Source: Candidatus Sphingomonas excrementigallinarum (GTDB lineage Bacteria > Pseudomonadota > Alphaproteobacteria > Sphingomonadales > Sphingomonadaceae). Taken from it: DNA of 38,604 nt. The stretch spans positions 1 through 38,604 of the forward strand of contig DXIH01000193.1 in NCBI GenBank assembly GCA_019112965.1, in the 5' to 3' direction. Positions 35,311 to 38,604 of the stretch are shown piece by piece. Position 1 is the stretch's first letter, and every line of letters begins with the position of its first letter. The notes beneath the pieces were generated by a model that saw nothing but the letters and a program-made list of their open reading frames with translations, was not told the origin of the DNA and ran no database searches. Position numbers and translations under genes: made by a program.

Positions 35311-37595
35311 GCGGGGATGCGTACCTTCACCGGCACCGACTTGCCCGCAGGCACATGGCTTTCCAGCGCATGATGCTCCAGCGGGATCAGATAGTTGAGT
35401 TCGGGATAATAGCCGCCGATGCAGCCTTCGGGGATGTTGTACTCGACCACGCGAAGGCCTTCGACCACGCGCTCCTCGCCGTCATCGGCATCGCCCTCCA
35501 GCGCGATGGTCTGACCATCGGTCAGGCCCAGCCTGGCGATATCGGCCTTGTTCATCATCGCGACCATCCGCGTGCCGCTGATCCCCCGGAAGCGATCGTC
35601 ATAGCCGTAAATGGTCGTGTTGAACTGGTCGTTCGAGCGCAGCGTGATGAGCCGCATCCGCCCCTCGGCGGGGGTGATGCCCGAGGCGTCCATGGCACGC
35701 GGCACGTTGAACTCGGCCTTGCCACTCTCGGTTTCCCATTTGCGATGCGAGGCGGGATTACCCTTCCAGAAGCCGCCGGGTTCGAACAGCCGTTCGTTGA
35801 AATTGGCGAACTTGTCCGGATAGACATTCTCGATCGCGGTGCGGACCAGACTGTAGTCGCCGACCCATTCGTCCCAGGGGACATTGGGATTGGGCTCCAG
35901 CACGGCTTTGGCGATCCCCGCGACGATGGCCGGTTCGGACAGCAACGTGTCGGCGGCGGGCGTCGCCTTGCCGACCGAACCATAGATATGGCTGAACGAA
36001 TCTTCCATCGACACCGCCTGACGGCCGCCCGCCTGCATGTCGGTCTCCAACCGACCGAGGCAGGGGAGGATATAGCTTTCCTCGCCGGGCACCAGATGGC
36101 TCTTGTTGAGCTTGGTCGCGATATGGACGGTGATAGGCAGCTTCGCCCAGGCCGCCTTCATCTTGGCGTGCTCGGGTGTCGCCCGCAGGAAATTGCCGCC
36201 CAGCTGGACGAAGCCTTGCGCCGTCCCGGCGATGATCTGGCGACAGGCCTCGACGGTGTCCCAGCCATTTTCGGTCGGCGGCTCGAACTCGAACAGCTCC
36301 TTGAGCCGCTCGACGGGGGCGAGTTCGGTCTTCTCGGTGATGCCGACGGTGCGCTGGCCCTGCACATTGCTATGCCCGCGTACCGGGCCGGGCCCTGCGC
36401 CCTCGCGGCCGATATTGCCGCGCAGCAGGAGCAGATTGACGATCATGTGCAGCGCATCGATGCCATAGCGGTGCTGGGTAATGCCCATGCCGTATACCGC
36501 GATGACGCGTTCGGACTTCATATAGACGCGCGCCGACTGTTCGATCGCGTCGCGGGTCAGCCCCGAATCGCGGATGATGTCGCTCCAGGCGGCATTGCGG
36601 CAGTAATTCGCGAAATCCTCGAACCGCGTGGTGTGCTGTTCGATGAAATGATGGTCGAGGATGCGCTTGCCACCGCTGGCGATGGCGCGGTCGTCCTCCT
36701 CGATCACCAGCTTGCAGATGCCGGTCAGCGCCGCGATGTCGCCGCCCGCCTTCACCTGATGATATTGGCTGGAAATGTCGGTCGAGCTGCCGGTCAGCAT
36801 CTGTACCGGATTTTGCGGCGAGGCGAAACGCTCCCAACCGCGCTCGCGAAGCGGGTTGAAGGTCACGATCTCCACCCCGCGCTTGGCGCAGGCCTGGAGG
36901 TTGTGGAGCATACGCGGCGCGTTGGTCGCGACATTCTGCCCGAAGGAGAAGATCGCGTCGCACTTGTCGTAATCCTCCATCTGGATCGTCGCGACGGGCG
37001 AGCCAATGGCGGACTTGAGGCCGACCGAGGTCGTCTCGTGGCACATGTTCGAGCTGTCGGGCAGGTTCTGCTGCCCCCACATCCGCGCGAACAGCGAATA
37101 CATGAACGAGGTTTCGAGGCTGGCGCGGCCCGAGGCGTAGAGGACGACCTTGGTCGGGTCGCAGCTCTTCAACTTGGCACCGATCGCGGCGAACGCCTCG
37201 TTCCAGCTGACCGCGACATATTTGTCCGACGCGCGATCATAGCGCATCGGATGGGTCAGGCGGCCCGCCTGTTCCAGGTCATGGTCGGGCCACGCCTCCA
37301 ACTCCGTTACCGTATGCTTGGCGAAGAAATCGGGTGTGACGCGAAGCGAGCTGAGTTCCCACGCCGTCGCCTTGGCACCGTTCTCGCAAAACTCCGCGAT
37401 ATGCGGTTTGGCCGGTTTGCCCCAGGCACAGCTGACGCACATCACGCCGCCCGGCTTGTTCTGGCGACGCAGCGTATCGAGCGTTTCCGGGCCGAGCCCC
37501 TCCTTCGGCAGGACCTTGGCCATGCCCTTCATCGAACCCCAACCGCCCGCGGGGGCGGTATATTCGGTGATCTTCACATCGTCATCGTCGCGCAT
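35307..37595 (-). CDS. FdhF/YdeP family molybdopterin oxidoreductase
   Basis: A 762-residue enzyme of the formate-dehydrogenase-like YdeP group, from the ATG at 37595 with GGAGG at a good distance. The N-terminal CVSC (Cys53, Cys56) with Cys70 (EFCENGAK) suggests an iron-sulfur cluster site. DSSNMCHETTSVGLK places Cys185 where FdhF has selenocysteine, so it may ligate molybdenum. Other molybdopterin motifs are SFGQNVATNAPRML, GMGITQHRYGIDALHMIVNLLLLRGNIGREGAGPGPVRGHSNVQGQ and LRSNDQFNTTIYGYDDRFRGISGTR. No Tat signal is present, so it is cytoplasmic. YdeP is linked to acid resistance in E. coli; the substrate is unknown. It is coupled to mobA and fdhD. Confidence 0.93.
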   Translation of the reverse strand: MRDDDDVKITEYTAPAGGWGSMKGMAKVLPKEGLGPETLDTLRRQNKPGGVMCVSCAWGKPAKPHIAEFCENGAKATAWELSSLRVTPDFFAKHTVTELEAWPDHDLEQAGRLTHPMRYDRASDKYVAVSWNEAFAAIGAKLKSCDPTKVVLYASGRASLETSFMYSLFARMWGQQNLPDSSNMCHETTSVGLKSAIGSPVATIQMEDYDKCDAIFSFGQNVATNAPRMLHNLQACAKRGVEIVTFNPLRERGWERFASPQNPVQMLTGSSTDISSQYHQVKAGGDIAALTGICKLVIEEDDRAIASGGKRILDHHFIEQHTTRFEDFANYCRNAAWSDIIRDSGLTRDAIEQSARVYMKSERVIAVYGMGITQHRYGIDALHMIVNLLLLRGNIGREGAGPGPVRGHSNVQGQRTVGITEKTELAPVERLKELFEFEPPTENGWDTVEACRQIIAGTAQGFVQLGGNFLRATPEHAKMKAAWAKLPITVHIATKLNKSHLVPGEESYILPCLGRLETDMQAGGRQAVSMEDSFSHIYGSVGKATPAADTLLSEPAIVAGIAKAVLEPNPNVPWDEWVGDYSLVRTAIENVYPDKFANFNERLFEPGGFWKGNPASHRKWETESGKAEFNVPRAMDASGITPAEGRMRLITLRSNDQFNTTIYGYDDRFRGISGTRMVAMMNKADIARLGLTDGQTIALEGDADDGEERVVEGLRVVEYNIPEGCIGGYYPELNYLIPLEHHALESHVPAGKSVPVKVRIPA

Positions 37596-37714
37596 CGGGC
37601 AAACCTCCACTCACAACGTGCAACGAAGCAGGCGCGGATTGGCCGCATGAGAAGCGGTTCATTTTTGATCGGGCAGCGCCTATCTGGGGGCAAATCGTTT
37701 CACAGGATTCGGAC

Positions 37715-38604
37715 ATGACCACCCACACCACGCGTATGCTCATCCTCGGCTCGGGTCCCGCCGGGCTCTCCGCCGCCATCTATGGCGCGCGTGCGGGGAT
37801 GCAGCCGATCGTCGTGCAGGGCATCCAGCCGGGCGGCCAGCTGACCACCACGACGGACGTCGAAAATTATCCCGGCTTTGCCGACGTCATCCAGGGCCCC
37901 TGGCTGATGGAGCAGATGCAGAAGCAGGCCGAACATGTCGGCGCGCGGATGATGTGGGATACGATCACGCAGGTCGACCTGACCAACCGTCCGTTCCGCC
38001 TGATCGGCGACGGCGGCGATGTCTATGAGGGCGAGGTGCTGGTCATCGCGACCGGCGCGCAGGCCAAGTGGCTGGGCCTGGACAGCGAAGAGGCGATGAA
38101 GGGCAAGGGCGTGTCGGCCTGCGCGACCTGCGACGGCTTTTTCTATCGCGGCAAGAAGGTTGCGGTGATCGGCGGCGGCAACACCGCGGTCGAGGAAGCG
38201 CTGTACCTGACGAACCATTCGGACGATGTGACGCTGATCCACCGCCGCGACAGCTTGCGCGCCGAACGTATCCTTCAGGAACGGCTGTTCGCGCACCCGA
38301 ACGTCAAGGTGCTGTGGAACAAGGAAGTCCGCGAGTTCGTCGATGGCGGCGGCAATGCGGGCCTGGTCGCGCTCGATCTGGTCGACACGGTGACGGGCGA
38401 GCATAGCCGCCTGGACGTCGAGGGCGGCTTCGTCGCGATCGGTCATCACCCGGCGACCGAACTGTTCCGGGGCCATCTGGAGTTGGACTCGGATGGCTAT
38501 ATCGCGGTCGAGACGGGTTCGACCCGAACCAGCGTGCCGGGCGTGTTCGCGTGCGGCGACGTGGCGGACAAGGTCTATCGTCAGGCGGTGACGGCGGCGG
38601 GCAC
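37715..38604 (+). CDS. trxB: Thioredoxin reductase TrxB, N-terminal 296 residues (cut by window edge)
   Basis: The frame opens at the ATG at 37715 with AGGA eight bases upstream and runs off the window. The FAD motif GSGPAGLSAAIYGARAG, the redox-active CATC (Cys136, Cys139), the NADPH motif VIGGGNTAVEEALYL and the late GVFACGDVADKVYRQAVTAAG are all present. Only the last 20 or so residues are missing. It reduces thioredoxin with NADPH, and could thus feed the DsbD-like protein encoded in this window (pathway inference). Divergent from the YdeP-like gene, 119 bp away. Confidence 0.96.
   Translation, partial: MTTHTTRMLILGSGPAGLSAAIYGARAGMQPIVVQGIQPGGQLTTTTDVENYPGFADVIQGPWLMEQMQKQAEHVGARMMWDTITQVDLTNRPFRLIGDGGDVYEGEVLVIATGAQAKWLGLDSEEAMKGKGVSACATCDGFFYRGKKVAVIGGGNTAVEEALYLTNHSDDVTLIHRRDSLRAERILQERLFAHPNVKVLWNKEVREFVDGGGNAGLVALDLVDTVTGEHSRLDVEGGFVAIGHHPATELFRGHLELDSDGYIAVETGSTRTSVPGVFACGDVADKVYRQAVTAAG

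Noticed and set aside
34722..37718. A 998-codon plus-strand open frame over fdhD, mobA and the molybdoenzyme
   Set aside because: Three conserved genes with clear motifs and overlaps lie on the minus strand; the plus frame has no domain and no sensible composition.

Overview
This window looks like chromosomal core DNA of a Sphingomonas-type alphaproteobacterium. The GC content is high and codon use is strongly GC-biased. It carries a CtrA cell-cycle regulator, a PafA/PhoK-type alkaline phosphatase of the kind described from Sphingomonas, a PEP-CTERM surface protein, a MetH split into two genes, and many short palindromic repeats between genes. I see no phage, integrase, transposase, CRISPR array or rRNA. 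The genus is inferred from gene content and style, not from a marker gene.

Layout, left to right. (1) 1-2664: alanine dehydrogenase (cut by the window edge), divergent from an Lrp/AsnC regulator, then an exported YtcJ-like amidohydrolase. (2) 2742-5878: a PEP-CTERM choice-of-anchor A protein converges on ctrA; an AI-2E/PerM-type membrane protein lies upstream of ctrA. (3) 5875-8294: a LysR regulator is divergent from a pirin-wrbA pair. (4) 8444-10351: VanY-like peptidase, then an RluA-family pseudouridine synthase and ArfB. (5) 10546-16939: a small lipoprotein with 11-residue repeats, then the methionine/SAM-cycle operon sahR-metF-metH1-metH2, headed by a perfect 20-bp operator. (6) 17086-19744: an EAL phosphodiesterase, then a GntA-like (YqcI/YcgG) hydroxylase overlapping a DUF1989 protein. 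(7) 19855-23642: PhoK-like phosphatase divergent from a DsbD/ScsB-type reductase. (8) 23851-27055: a tightly overlapped ATP-grasp / alpha-E / transglutaminase operon. (9) 27239-29408: Bpt aminoacyl-tRNA-protein transferase and threonine deaminase. (10) 29896-32456: Kup potassium transporter, a 2H phosphoesterase and tRNA-Met(CAU). (11) 32788-38604: a membrane diguanylate cyclase, a translationally coupled YdeP-like molybdoenzyme-mobA-fdhD operon, and the start of trxB.

How genes work together. SahR, MetF and the two MetH halves make a complete methyl branch of the SAM cycle under one predicted SAH-responsive operator. The molybdoenzyme travels with two of its cofactor maturation proteins. The EAL and GGDEF proteins are opposite-acting c-di-GMP enzymes, but they are 14 kb apart and need not share a circuit. 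The ATP-grasp/alpha-E/transglutaminase set is a known gene neighbourhood of uncertain chemistry; here it lacks the Anbu protease often found with it.

The most unusual feature is the set of intergenic palindromes, which fall into three families (A, B, C). All three C copies lie between converging genes. An A copy sits exactly between the two halves of the split metH, and another A copy supplies the stop codon of the DUF1989 gene. I found no clearly new defence or mobile system. The best candidates for undescribed biology are the GntA-DUF1989 pair, the two-hairpin leader in front of kup, and the repeats in the metH operon.
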